Source of the DNA: Panulirus ornatus
Lineage: Eukaryota; Arthropoda; Malacostraca; Decapoda; Palinuridae
Length of the DNA stretch: 64,000 bases
Direction of reading: 5' to 3'
Assembly (NCBI RefSeq): GCF_036320965.1
Contig: NC_092271.1
Coordinates: 29,428,536 to 29,492,535 of the forward strand
Shown here: piece by piece, positions 54,266-64,000 of the stretch
How the letters are laid out: every line of letters begins with the position of its first letter
Numbering within the stretch: position 1 is the first letter of the stretch
Position numbers and translations under genes: made by a program
The notes under the pieces: model-generated
Database searches by the model: none
The model's input: only the letters and a program-made list of their open reading frames with translations
Told to the model about the DNA's origin: nothing

Positions 54266-54333
54266 AACAATTTATTTTTATTTTATTATACTTTGTCGCT
54301 GTCTCCCGCGTTTGCGAGGTAGCGCAAGGAAAC
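54266..54333 (-). mobile_element. Minimal RTE 3' end insertion
   Basis: Only the last 60 or so bases of the LINE are present: ATTATACTTTGTCGCTGTCT and the hairpin CCGCGTTTGCGAGGTAGCGC, then unique DNA. This is an extreme 5' truncation. Confidence 0.8.
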
Positions 54334-55150
54334 AAAACATTGAAAAATGCCAATAGATATTGTAATGAAACATCTTCAAATCACATGGTAATAGCGATAC
54401 AGTATACTAATATAATTTTCAAGCAAAATCTTTATGTGTTAATTAAAACATTAAAAGTTCTGATTTGATTTTTTACTCTAGATACAGCTGAGTAAATGAG
54501 ACATATAAGTGATAGTAGATGGAATATATAAAACGAACAATGCCAGTTAAATGTGGTTGATAAGAGTTGCACTTGTCTGATTAACTTTTTCCAAAGACTT
54601 GACTTCCTGTATCTACTGATTGATTTCCTGTATCTACTGATCTTAAAACTACTATAGTATTGCAATGAATTGTACATCAAGTTTTGCCAGTTGATCTCGT
54701 ACATGATACACCAAAAGAATCTTTTTGCATTTATGACTTAAGGTAGAGCATCGAGATAACTTTTGGTATTTCTGACCTGGCTATGGTCTATCTGAGGGCT
54801 GCTATGTCTTTAAGCATCTTTGCATGTTGTGCAAGTACTGGCTGGTGAGATTAACAGAAGTATGACCAGCTGTTCTACCTAAGGAAGCATTCCACAAACT
54901 TAAGGCACCATAGGTAAGAAAATCTTCAGTGGCTGTTTCCCTGAATTGCTTACATAAGAAAGCTAAGTTCTTGTTCCAGAGAATCTGTCAGCTTGGATAT
55001 TTATGGTCTACTGGTATATTGAAATATTCGGTCAGTAGCACTGAACCTAATGTTTATACTCAATTTATAAAAAAAGATTTAATTTGCAAATATCAATCAG
55101 AAATACACTAAAATAGAATATTTATCATAACTATATTATTTCACTGATTT
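54334..55150. other. No gene recognised
   Basis: A short repeat of GACTTCCTGTATCTACTGAT near 54600 and 54626. Otherwise AT-rich with no convincing coding. Confidence 0.45.
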
Positions 55151-55151
55151 A

Positions 55152-55191
<40 letters not shown>

Positions 55192-56048
55192 CTTTGTCGC
55201 TGTCTCCCGCGTCTGCGAGGTAGCGCAAAGGAAACAGACGAAAGAAATGGCCCAACCCCCCCCCCCCATACACATGTACATACACACGTCCACACACGCA
55301 AATATACATACCTACACAGCCTTCCATGGTTTACCCCAGACGCTTCACATGCCTTGCTTCAATCCACTGACAGCACGTCAACCCCTGTATACCACATGAC
55401 TCCAATTCACTCTATTTCTTGCCCTCCTTTCACCCTCCAGCATGTTCAGGCCCCGATCACACAAAATCTTTTTCACTCCATCTTTCCACCTCCAATTTGG
55501 TCTCCCTCTTCTCCTCGTTCCCTCCACCTCCGACACATATATCCTCTTGGTCAATCTCTCCTCACTCATTCTCTCCATGTGCCCAAACCATTTCAAAACA
55601 CCCTCTTCTGCTCTCTCAACCACGCTCTTTTTATTTCCACACATCTCTCTTACCCTTACGTTACTTACTCGATCAAACCACCTCACACCACACATTGTCC
55701 TCAAACATCTCATTTCCAGCACATCCATCCTCCTGCGCACATCTCTATCCATAGCCCACGCCTCGCAACCATACAACATTGTTGGAACCACTATTCCCTC
55801 AAACATACCCATTTTTGCTTTCCGAGATAATGTTCTCGACTTCCACACATTTTTCAAGGCTCCCAAAATTTTCGCCCCCTCCCCCACCCTATGATCCACT
55901 TCCGCTTCCATGGTTCCATCCGCTGACAGATCCACTCCCAGATATCTAAAACACTTCACTTCCTCCAGTTTTTCTCCATTCAAATTCACCTCCCAATTGA
56001 CTTGACCCTCACCCCTACTGTACCTAATAACCTTGCTCTTATTCACAT
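55152..56048 (-). mobile_element. RTE LINE copy (short tail), 5'-truncated, with long T-run
   Basis: The T-run 55152-55188 is the poly(A) tail. The hairpin follows, then the short tail with a run of nine or more Cs at 55254. The minus-strand open frame 56046-55378 is intact: NKSKVIRYSRGEGQVNWEV, YLGVDLSADG, YGCEAWAMDRDV, GHMERMSEERL, ending at the short-tail stop. Truncated at 56048. Confidence 0.92.
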
Positions 56049-57059
56049 TTATATCCTAACCTCAAATTGTCAACCAGGATTCTGAATTTTAAAAAATAGA
56101 TTTTTAAAAATGTCCAAGTGCCACTATAATTCATTAGCTAAAATGAGAAAATAGGAAATTACATCAAATTTTGTGTCAACATATTAATAAATGTATAAAA
56201 TTTCAATTTTAGTTAAAACATTGACAAATTACCTTCAATCTGAATGTGTAATCTGCTTATTGACATGGTTAGGTTCATTTTCATTTGGGCTGTCACACTG
56301 ATAGTAAGAGTACCTGCCCCAAACTGATATACAATATTTTTCTTCAAAACCACTGCATTGCACTAAAACTCAAAAATTCACCCACTGTAATACATTCAAT
56401 ATTATTCCCCTGTACATCCCACAGTAAAAGTGTGCATGTATGTGTTAGAGGAGGGGGACAACTGTGTTGTCCTTCCATTAAAAAGGGAAGGATGCATCCA
56501 CCCAACCCCTACTGATTAAAGTTCATTTCTGTTACCAAAATCCCTCCATCCCAGAAATGGACAAGGGGAAATTAGATGGAGTTTTTTTGTAATTTCAAAG
56601 TCAAGTGCAAGAGTGTCTGATAGAGGTGGGTAGGTCCTGTGCTTGTCTCATTACTCCCTAAGTATTCCCACAAAGATCACAGTTAGTTATTTATTCACAT
56701 TTTTCATTTTCTTCTTCACTTTCCTCATCACTTGATAGATATAATAAGATATAAGATAGATATAATACTAGGCATACTAGGACAGGGATGAGTGGAAACC
56801 CTTTTGCCTTGGCCACCCCGTTAATGGGAGTTCTAATGGGCATCAGAGATACAGATAGATAGAAAGGGGATACTTAAATGAACAGAATTTTTTTCTGAAT
56901 CTATCTGGTGACAGAAGAGGCCTCAGTAGCTGCTAATGGTATAATAAATTTGCTGGGTATACAAAAAGCAGTATGAGAAGTTAAAACAAACAGATGTTGA
57001 TTACTGTCCTGTAAGAGAACATCTACATATCTTGACTGCCAATTTAAGGGTTAAGGAAT
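56049..57059. other. No gene recognised; GATA-type repeat remnant at 56785-56870
   Basis: AT-rich. At 56785-56870 AGTGGAAACCCTTTTGCCTT, GGCCACCCCGTTAATGGGAG and GGGCATCAGAGATACAGATA form the clearest member of the small family also seen at 3437-3530, 18593-18700 and 19030-19115. Confidence 0.55.
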
Positions 57060-57660
57060 GTGTAGAAGGAAAGGTCACTGTTGGTTAGGGCATAAATGGG
57101 TAGGTTTGAAGATGTAGTAGTCCCAACAGTGCTGTATGGATGAGTCTTGGGCTCTGAATGCAAAAGTAAGGAGGTGGGTAGTAGTCCCAGCAGTACTGTA
57201 TATACGAGTCTTGCGCTCAGAATGCAAAAGTAAGGAGGTGGGTAGATGTGTTGGAAATAAAGTGCATGAAGACAATATATGGTGAAAGAGGTTGATCAAG
57301 TAATGAATAACAGTTTTAGAGAAAGGAGTGGTAGTAAGCACAGTCTGATACGGAGAGCAACCAGGTTTTAATGAAATGGTTACATTTAGATGATGAGTAA
57401 AGAAAGATGTATATGATCTACTTGTCAGAAATGGAGGGAACAAGGGCAAGACCAAGAGGGAGATGGAAGGATGGGTTGAAAGAGGCTTTGTGGTAACAGA
57501 GACTGAATGTTTAGGATGGTAAAAGGCATGCACAGGACAATGAATTGGGTCAATGTTGTAAATGGGGATGATGTGCTGTTGGTGGCTTAACAAGGGCATA
57601 TGAAGCAGTCAAGGTAGTCCATGGAATAGTCTGTGGGACTTGGCTATCGGTAGTTACTGG
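57060..57660 (+). mobile_element. Old RTE fragment with internal duplication
   Basis: Decayed C-terminal domain: GGTAGGTTTGAAGATGTAGT (FEGIVV coding), CAGTGCTGTATGGATGAGTC (the YGCEAW region), then a second copy of that stretch (near 57117 and 57180), then MSKERC-like and tail-start coding up to GGGCATATGAAGCAG. Confidence 0.7.
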
Positions 57661-57902
57661 TTACACTTTATGAACACAAAACCTGAGGAGTGGATACGTG
57701 CAAATGAGACAGATGTTCCTTTGTTCTTGATGATATTGTGCTGAAGTGGAAGAAGCAATTTAGTATAAAAATAGAAAAATGTGCAAAACTGGCTCATTGA
57801 TAGAAGAAAACACATTATGCTAAAAATTACGTGTGAGCTGAAATTAGCAAAGCATGATCTACAATGATTTTTTGGTATATCTTTTAAACTGCCCTCATTT
57901 AC

Positions 57903-59310
57903 CTCTGTGGAAGGTATTAAGAATATATGGTGTGGGAGGCGAGTTGTTAGAAGCAGTGAAAAGTTTTTATCGAGCATGTAAGGCATGTGTACATGTAGGA
58001 AGAGAGGAAAGTGATTGGTTCTCAGTGAATGTAGGTTTGCGGCAGGGGTGTGTGAAGTCTCCATGGTTGTTTAATTTGTTTATGGATGGGGTTGTTAGGG
58101 AGGTGAATGCAAGAGTTTTGGAAATAGGGGCAAGTATGCAGTCTGTTGGGGATGAGAGAGCTTGGGAAGTGAGTCAGTTGTTGTTCGCTGATGATACAGC
58201 GCTGGTGGCTGATTCATGTAAGAAACTGCAGAAGCTGGTGACTGAGTTTGGTAAAGTGTGTGAAAGAAGAAAGTTAAGAATAAATGTGAATAAGAGCAAG
58301 GTTATTAGGTACAGTAGGGTTAAGGGTCAAGTCAATTGGGAGGTAAGTTTGAATGGAGAAAAAGTGGAGGAAGTAAAGTGTTTTAGATATCTGGGAGTGG
58401 ATCTGGCAGCGGATGGAACCATGGAAGCGGAGGTGAATCATAGGGTGGGGGAGGGGGCAAAAATCCTGGGAGCCTTGAAGAATGTGTGGAAGTCGAGAAC
58501 ATTATCTCGGAAAGCAAAAATGGGTGTTTGAAGGAATAGTGGTTCCAACAATGTTGTATGGTTGCGAGGCGTGGGCTATGGATAGAGTTGTGCGCAGGAG
58601 GGTGGATGTGGAAATAAAAAGAGCGTGGTTGAGAGAGCAGAAGAGGGTGTTTTGAAATGGTTTGGGCACAAGGAGAGAGAGTGAGGAAAGATTGACCAAG
58701 AGGATATATGTGTCGGAGGTGGAGGGAACAAGGAGAAGTGGGAGACCAAATTGGAGGTGGAAAGATGGAGTGAAAAAGATTTTGAGTGATCAGGGCCTGA
58801 ACATGCAGGAGGGTGAAAGGCGGGCAAGAAATAGAGTGAATTGGATCGATGTGGTATACCTGGGTCGACGTGCTGTCAATGGATTGAATCAGGGCATGTG
58901 AAGCGTCTGGGGTAAACCATGGAAAGTTGTGTGGGGCCTGGATATGGAAAGGGAGCTGTGGTTTCAGGCATTATTGCATGACAGCTAGAGACTGAGTGTG
59001 AACGAATGGGGCCTTTGTTGTCTTTTCCTAGCGCTACCTTGCACACATGAGGGGGGAGGGGGATGTTATTCCATGTGTGGCGAGGTGGCGACGGGAATGA
59101 ATAAAGGCAGACAGTGTGACGTATGCATGTGTATATATGTATGTGTCTGTCTGTGTATATATATGTGTACATTGAGATGTATGGGTATGTATATTTGTGT
59201 GTGGACATGTATGTATATACATGTGTATGGGGGTGGGTTGGGCCATTTCTTTCATCTGTTTCCTTGCGCTACCTTGCAAACGCGGGAGACAGTGACAAAG
59301 CAAAATATAT
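57903..59310 (+). mobile_element. RTE LINE copy (long tail), 5'-truncated, young
   Basis: The open frame up to 58531 covers LWKVLRIYGVGGELLEAVKS, VGLRQGCVKSPWLFN, LLFADDTALVADSC and YLGVDLAADG. A two-base loss at about 58526 and a loss of about 75 bases at about 58610 (between two GATGTG..GGAAAT repeats) break the C-terminal domain. It reopens at 58662-58901, ending AVNGLNQGM. The long tail with hairpin runs to 59310. Confidence 0.9.
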
Positions 59311-60005
59311 ATATATATAAACTGGAGTGTATTCTTTCATTTGCAGGTATCCTTAACATACTTAGTGAGCTAAAGTGAAGAGAGGCTTAAGCATTTACAT
59401 AAATTTTTCACTTTTTACAAACAATTTGTCTCCTTTTACATAACAAAATGCATCCATTACACATGATAAGAATTCATTCCCTTGGTATACTCATTTGAAT
59501 ACTTTAATCTCATAACAAATAACTCGCTGCACCTATTCAACTCCTTTCTTTTTTCAGTTTCTGTATTTCCTTACCTTCAATATAATACCATGAAACTTCA
59601 CCAAACTGTCTTTGGCCATACTTTCCTTATAATATTTTTTTAAGGGTCCAGTCTGATGAGGTCAGGTAATACTTGAAGTATGAAAAGGGTTAAAGAGAAG
59701 TAAGGATAGAAGAGATAATCTAAGTCTTGGAGGATTTGGACAACCTGCCTTTTAAAAAGGATTAGATCGTAGTTCTTAGGAAAGACAAGAAAAGGTACAG
59801 TTTGTGGTGCTGGGAAGGAAACATATGTTACAATGACCCAACTTTCAGTTTCCAATGGCAGTACAAAAATCGTGAGAGGCAGCAGCTTGCAGATTTGGAT
59901 TTTAGTAGGGGCAAGTAAGCAGCCAGTTCTGTGTCCCTAATACTAGCTAGATCATATAATACTCTGCAAGCTACTGTACACATTATTTCTGTATGGCCAC
60001 TGGAA
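59311..60005. other. No gene recognised
   Basis: Starts with (TA)n. Contains pyrimidine-rich AT-rich DNA and no convincing coding. Confidence 0.45.
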
Positions 60006-60320
60006 ACTTGAGGAAGGGTGGGCCATGTGGTCTCTTTCCTCAAAGAGCAGTCTTTCTCCAACTCTCTTGAGTCAGTTCCTACATGACCTATTATCTTACA
60101 CAAACCTCAAAATGAAGGTCCTTTCATATGCAGAGGACCTAACAATCACATTACAACACCTTAACATCACAGTAGCAACTTCACACATGCAGCTCTTCAT
60201 TACATAACTGAAACAATGGCTTATACACAACAGAATGTCTACATCTCTGCAGAAGTCTTCCATCACCCTTTTAAATCCAGACAGACATGAATCCATCACA
60301 CACACACTCTAGTCAGGCAA
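60006..60320 (+). pseudogene. Jockey-like LINE reverse transcriptase fragment
   Basis: The plus-strand frame reads SSLSPTLLSQFLHDLLSY (family GSVLSPTLFNFFLHDLP), then MKVLSYAEDLTITLQHLN (family VLSYADDLTI; the first catalytic Asp of YADD is Glu here). After a stop it reads QWLIHNRMSTSLQKSSITLL and NPDRHES (family WLT.NRM.VS..KSSITL..PDRHE). It is a Jockey-type element with one stop and the active site altered. It may be the same family as 34851-35375. Confidence 0.68.
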
Positions 60321-60498
60321 ACACTGAGGTAATTACATCTTTTACTTTTGAATACTAATCTATCCATTCATTTAAGAAATGTTTTGTGTACATAAGGTTA
60401 AAGGATCTTCAAACCAATCCCTCCACTAAGGGATTAATAAGACATCCTACAACAACATATAGGCTTTTAACATACTGTATTTCTACAGAAAAACATTG

Positions 60499-60680
60499 TT
60501 AATAATAAGTGATACCAAATGAGAGAGATTTGGTAGTATCAATAAGGTTGATAGCCTCCAGGTAATCATCCAAGGAAGTCTTACGGAAGCCTGTGATGCT
60601 GAAGGATGCAAGTTGTTTCTTCCACTCTGGAAGCTTATGGATGTTCAACAAGGCCTCCTTAATGCTATTCTTTTTATCTT
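60499..60680 (-). CDS. Candidate terminal exon of an unidentified gene
   Basis: Minus strand. A good acceptor TTGTTTTTCAG (60691-60681) is followed by a 182-nt open stretch starting with two bases of a split codon and ending in TAA at 60499. It encodes EDKKNSIKEALLNIHKLPEW, KKQLASFSITGFRKTSLDDY and LEAINLIDTTKSLSFGITYY. Codon use and helix-like charge pattern look like real protein, and it does not match any repeat in the window. I do not recognise the family. Internal donors (CC|GTAAGA near 60581, TTTG|GTATCA near 60515) would both leave phase 1, which does not fit exon a of the dystrophin-like gene, so it may be the end of a different gene. No AATAAA was seen just downstream. Confidence 0.4.
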
Positions 60681-60915
60681 CTGAAAAACAATGCACAGCC
60701 CTGTTACTTGGAGAATGAATGAAAGTAATTAACAGTGAATTAGAATACAATGAGTGGGAACAGACTAGAATTTAGAGCTAAGGTAAACTGAAAGGATTAA
60801 ATAGAGTTTGAAAGATAGGTAAAATGTACAGCAACCCTTATGACCAAGAGGAATCTGCTTTCAGTGTATTACATCAGGAAAAGGAATGATAAACACAATT
60901 TATTTATTATTCGTT
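60681..60915. other. No gene recognised
   Basis: Pyrimidine tract of the acceptor and AT-rich sequence. Confidence 0.4.
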
Positions 60916-61276
60916 ATACTTATCCACCGTCTCCAAAGTTAGTGAGATAGTGCAAGGAAACAGACGAGGAATGGCTCAACCCACCCACATACACATGTAT
61001 ATATACAAACGCCCACACATACACATATACATACCTACACATTTCAACGTATACATACATATACATACACAGACAAGTGTATGTATATGTATATATATGT
61101 ATACTTATCCACCGTCTCCAAAGTTAGTGAGATAGTGCAAGGAAACAGACGAGGAATGGCTCAACCCACCCACATACACATGTATATATACAAACGCCCA
61201 CACATGCACATATACATACCTACACATTTCAACGTATACATACATATACATACACAGACAAGTGTATGTATATGTA
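60916..61276 (-). repeat. 185-bp tandem duplication of an RTE 3' tail
   Basis: ATACTTATCCACCGTCTCC begins at 60916 and 61101. Both units run through GAAACAGACGAGGAATGGCT and ACACAGACAAGTGTATGTAT. The two are almost identical (CACATACAC versus CACATGCAC). It leads directly into the next plus-strand RTE copy. Confidence 0.9.
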
Positions 61277-63994
61277 TGTGAGAGGCAAGTGTTTTTGGAG
61301 CAGATGAGTGATTGTGTTAGCAGTTTTGATGCACAAGAGCGGGTTATAGTGATGGGTGATTTGAATGCAAATGTAAGTAATGTGGCAGTTGAGGGAATAA
61401 TTGGTGCACATGGGGTGTCTAGTGCTGTAAATGGAAATGGTGAAGAGCTTGTAGATTTGTGTGCTGAAAAAGGACGGTGATTGGGAATACTTGGTTTAAA
61501 AAGAGAGATATACATAAGTATATGTATGCAAGTAGGAGAGATGGCCAGAGAGCATTATTGGATTACGTGTTAATTGATAGGTGTGGGAAAGAGAGACTTT
61601 TGGATGTTTATGTGCTGAGAGGTGCAACTGGAGGGATATCTGATCATTATTTTGTGGAGGCAAAGGTAAAGATTTGCAGAGGTTTTCAGAAAAGATGAGA
61701 GAATGTTGGGGTGAAGAGAGTTGTGAGAGTGAGCTTGGGAAGGAGACTTTTGTGAGGAAGTACCAGGAGAGACTGAGTGTAGAATGGAAAAGGGTGAGAG
61801 CAAAGGACATAAGGGGAGTGAGGGAGGAATGGGATGTATCTAGGGAAGCAGTGATGGCTTGCGCAAAAGATGCTTGTGGCATGAGAAGCGTGGGAGGTGG
61901 GCAGATTAGAAAAGGTAGTGAGTGGTGGGATGAAGAAGTAAGATTAGTAGTGAAAGAGAAGAGAGAGGTATTTGGACGATTTTTGCATGGAAAATAGTGC
62001 AAATAACTGGGAGATGTATAAAAGAAAGAGGCAGGAGGTCAAGAGAAAGGTGTAAGAGGTGAAAAAGAGGGCAAATGAGAGTTGGGGTGAGAGAGTATCA
62101 TTAAATCTTAGGGAGAATAAAAATGTTTTGGAAGGAGGTAAATAAAGTGCATAAGACAAGAGAACCAATGGGAACATCGGTGATGGGGCTAATGGGGAGG
62201 TGATAACAAGTAGTGGTATGTGAGCACGAGATCAAAGTGAGTATTTTGAAGTTTAGTTGAATATGCTAGATGACAGAGTGGCAGATATAGGGTGTTTTGG
62301 TTGAGGTGGTGTGCAAAGTGAGAGGGTCAGGGAGAATGATTTGGTAAACAAAGAAGAGGTAGTGAAAGCAGGCAAGGCAGCAGGTTTGGATGGTATTGCA
62401 GTGGAATTTATTAAAAAAGGGGTTGACTGATGTTGACTGGTTGATGAGGATATTCAATGTATGTATGACTCATGGTGAAATGCTTGAGGATTGGCAGAAT
62501 GCATGCATAGTGCCATTGTACAAAGGCAAAGGGGATAAAGGCGAGTGTTCAAATTACAGAGGTATATGTTTGTTGAGTATTCCTGGTAAATTATATGGGA
62601 GGGTATTGATTGAGAGGATGAAGGCATGTACAGAACATCAGATTGGGGAAGACCAGTATGGTTTCAGAAGTGGGAGAGGATGTGTGGATCAGGTGTTTGC
62701 TTTGAAGAATGAATGTGAGAAATACTTAGAAAAACAAATGGATTTACATGTAGCATTTATGGATCTGGAGAAGGCATACGATAGAGTTGATAGAGATGCT
62801 CTGTGGAAGGTATTAAGAGTATATGGGGTAGGAGGCAAACTGCTGGAATCAGTGAAAAGTTTTATCAAGGATGTAAGGCATGTGCACAAGTAGGAAGAGA
62901 GGAAAGTGATTGGTTCTCAGTGAATGTCGGTTTGTGGCAGGGGTGCATGATGTCTCCATGATTGTTTAATTTGTTTATGGATGGGGTTGTTAGGGAGATG
63001 AATGCAAGTTTTGGAGAGAGGAGCAAGTATGAAGTCTGTTGGGGATGAGAGAGCTTGGGAAGTGAGTCAGTTGTTGTTCGCTGATGATACAGCACTGGTG
63101 GCTGATTCATGTGAGAAACTGCAAAAGCTGGTGACTGAGTTTGGTAAAGTGTGTGAAAGAAGAAAGTTAAGAGTAAATGTGAATAAGAGCAAGGTAATTA
63201 GGTACAGTAGGGTTGAGGGTCAAGTCAATTGGGAGGTAAGTTTGAATGGAGAAAAACTGGAGGAAGTAAAGTGTTTTAGATATCTGGGAGTGGATCTGGC
63301 AGCGGATGGAACCATGGAAGCGGAAGTGGATCATAGGGTGGGGGAGGGGGCGAAAATCCTGGGAGCCTTGAAGAATGTGTGGAAGTCGAGAACATTATCT
63401 CGGAAAGCAAAAATGGGTATGTTTGAAGGAATAGTGGTTCCAACAATGTTGTATGGTTGCGAGGCGTGGGCTATGGATAGAGTTGTGCGCAGGAGGATGG
63501 ATGTGCTGGAAATGAGATGTACGAGTACAATGTGTGGTGTGAGGTGGTTTGATTGAGTAAGTAACGTAAGGGTAAGAGAGATGTGTGGAAATAAAAAGAG
63601 CGTGGTTGAGAGAGCAGAAGAGGGTGTTTTGAAATGGTTTGGGCACATGGAGAGAATGAGTGAGGAAAGATTGACCAAGAGGATATATGTTTCGGAGGTG
63701 GAAAGATGGAGTGAAAAATATTTTGTGTGATCGGGGCCTGAACATGCAGGAGGGTGAAAGGAGGGCAAGGAATAGAGTGAATTGGATCGATGTGGTATAC
63801 CGGGGTTGACGTGCTGTCAGTGGATTGAATCAGGGCATGTGAAGCGTCTGGGGTAAACTATGGAAAGCTGTGTAGGTATGTATATTTGCGTGTGTGGACG
63901 TATGTATATACATGTGTATGGGGGTGGGTTGGGCCATTTCTTTCGTCTGTTTCCTAGCGCTACCTCGCAAACGCGGGAGACAGTGACAAAGCAT
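61277..63994 (+). mobile_element. RTE LINE copy (short tail), 5'-truncated in the endonuclease, reaching the right edge
   Basis: Starts in the endonuclease (ERQVFLEQMSDCVSSFD, VIVMGDLNANV, DYVLIDR, SDHYFVEAKVKI) and continues through the linker to VPLYKGKGDKG, NYRGICLLS, FMDLEKAYDRV, LLFADDTALVADSC (63080), YLGVDL and YGCEAW. It ends at the short-tail stop near 63805. The endonuclease-linker part (61680-62400) has many small indels, while the RT end after 63000 is almost clean. Near 63700 a loss of about 40 bases removes the TRRSGRPNWRW stretch. The tail hairpin ends at 63990 with an A-run. Confidence 0.9.
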
Positions 63995-64000
63995 AAAAAA

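Noticed and set aside
60916..61276. CRISPR-like direct repeats
   Set aside because: Only two long units with no spacers; it is a duplicated LINE tail in what is clearly an animal-type genome.

Overview
The window looks like intronic DNA of an animal with a repeat-rich genome. AT-rich sequence, long (TA)n tracts and many copies of one LINE fill almost all of it. There is no operon structure, no tRNA or rRNA and no CRISPR array. The mix of one RTE-type LINE with smaller CR1-like, Jockey-like and Tigger-like remnants suggests an arthropod, most likely a decapod crustacean. That placement is an inference from repeat style, not something the sequence proves.

One host gene can be assembled from the sequence. 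Seven short minus-strand pieces (48814-48688, 43983-43923, 33309-33173, 24159-23958, 22854-22726, 19355-19241 and 9267-9152) each have AG acceptors and GT donors, and their codon phases join without a break for 887 nt. Read in order they give a WW domain followed by the two EF-hand-like regions of the dystrophin/utrophin family. The gene runs right to left. The ZZ zinc finger that should follow is not found left of 9152, so both ends of the gene lie outside the window or are unrecognised. A separate possible terminal exon lies at 60680-60499.

All introns of this gene are packed with copies of one RTE-type non-LTR retrotransposon (endonuclease, reverse transcriptase, 3' tail). Copies lie on both strands and range from nearly intact (10397-13143 minus; 13267-16645 plus; 38668-40950 plus) to very old fragments. 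The minus copy at 4259-7625 is full length and flanked by a 13-bp target-site duplication inside a CR1-like element, which fixes the ends of the family. Two subfamilies differ in the 3' tail: a long tail of about 400 nt (LT) and a short tail of about 170 nt (ST), in which an upstream stop has become fixed.

A 240-nt SINE-like element occurs about nine times. Its head matches the LINE's 5' leader and its tail carries the LINE's 3' hairpin, so it looks like a non-autonomous partner of the LINE. One tail copy (41200-41556) has about 29 T-to-C changes and very few others, a strand-biased pattern resembling A-to-G RNA editing of the element.

Layout: 0-9 kb LINE fragments and the nested full-length RTE; 9-24 kb host exons g, f, e and d among RTE copies, with a head-to-head RTE pair at 10.4-16.6 kb; 24-33 kb alternating RTE, SINE and (TA)n, ending at exon c; 33-44 kb more RTE, a Jockey-like remnant and the hypermutated tail, ending at exon b; 44-49 kb an RTE copy and exon a; 49-64 kb a minus-strand CR1-like relic, further RTE copies and a candidate exon.
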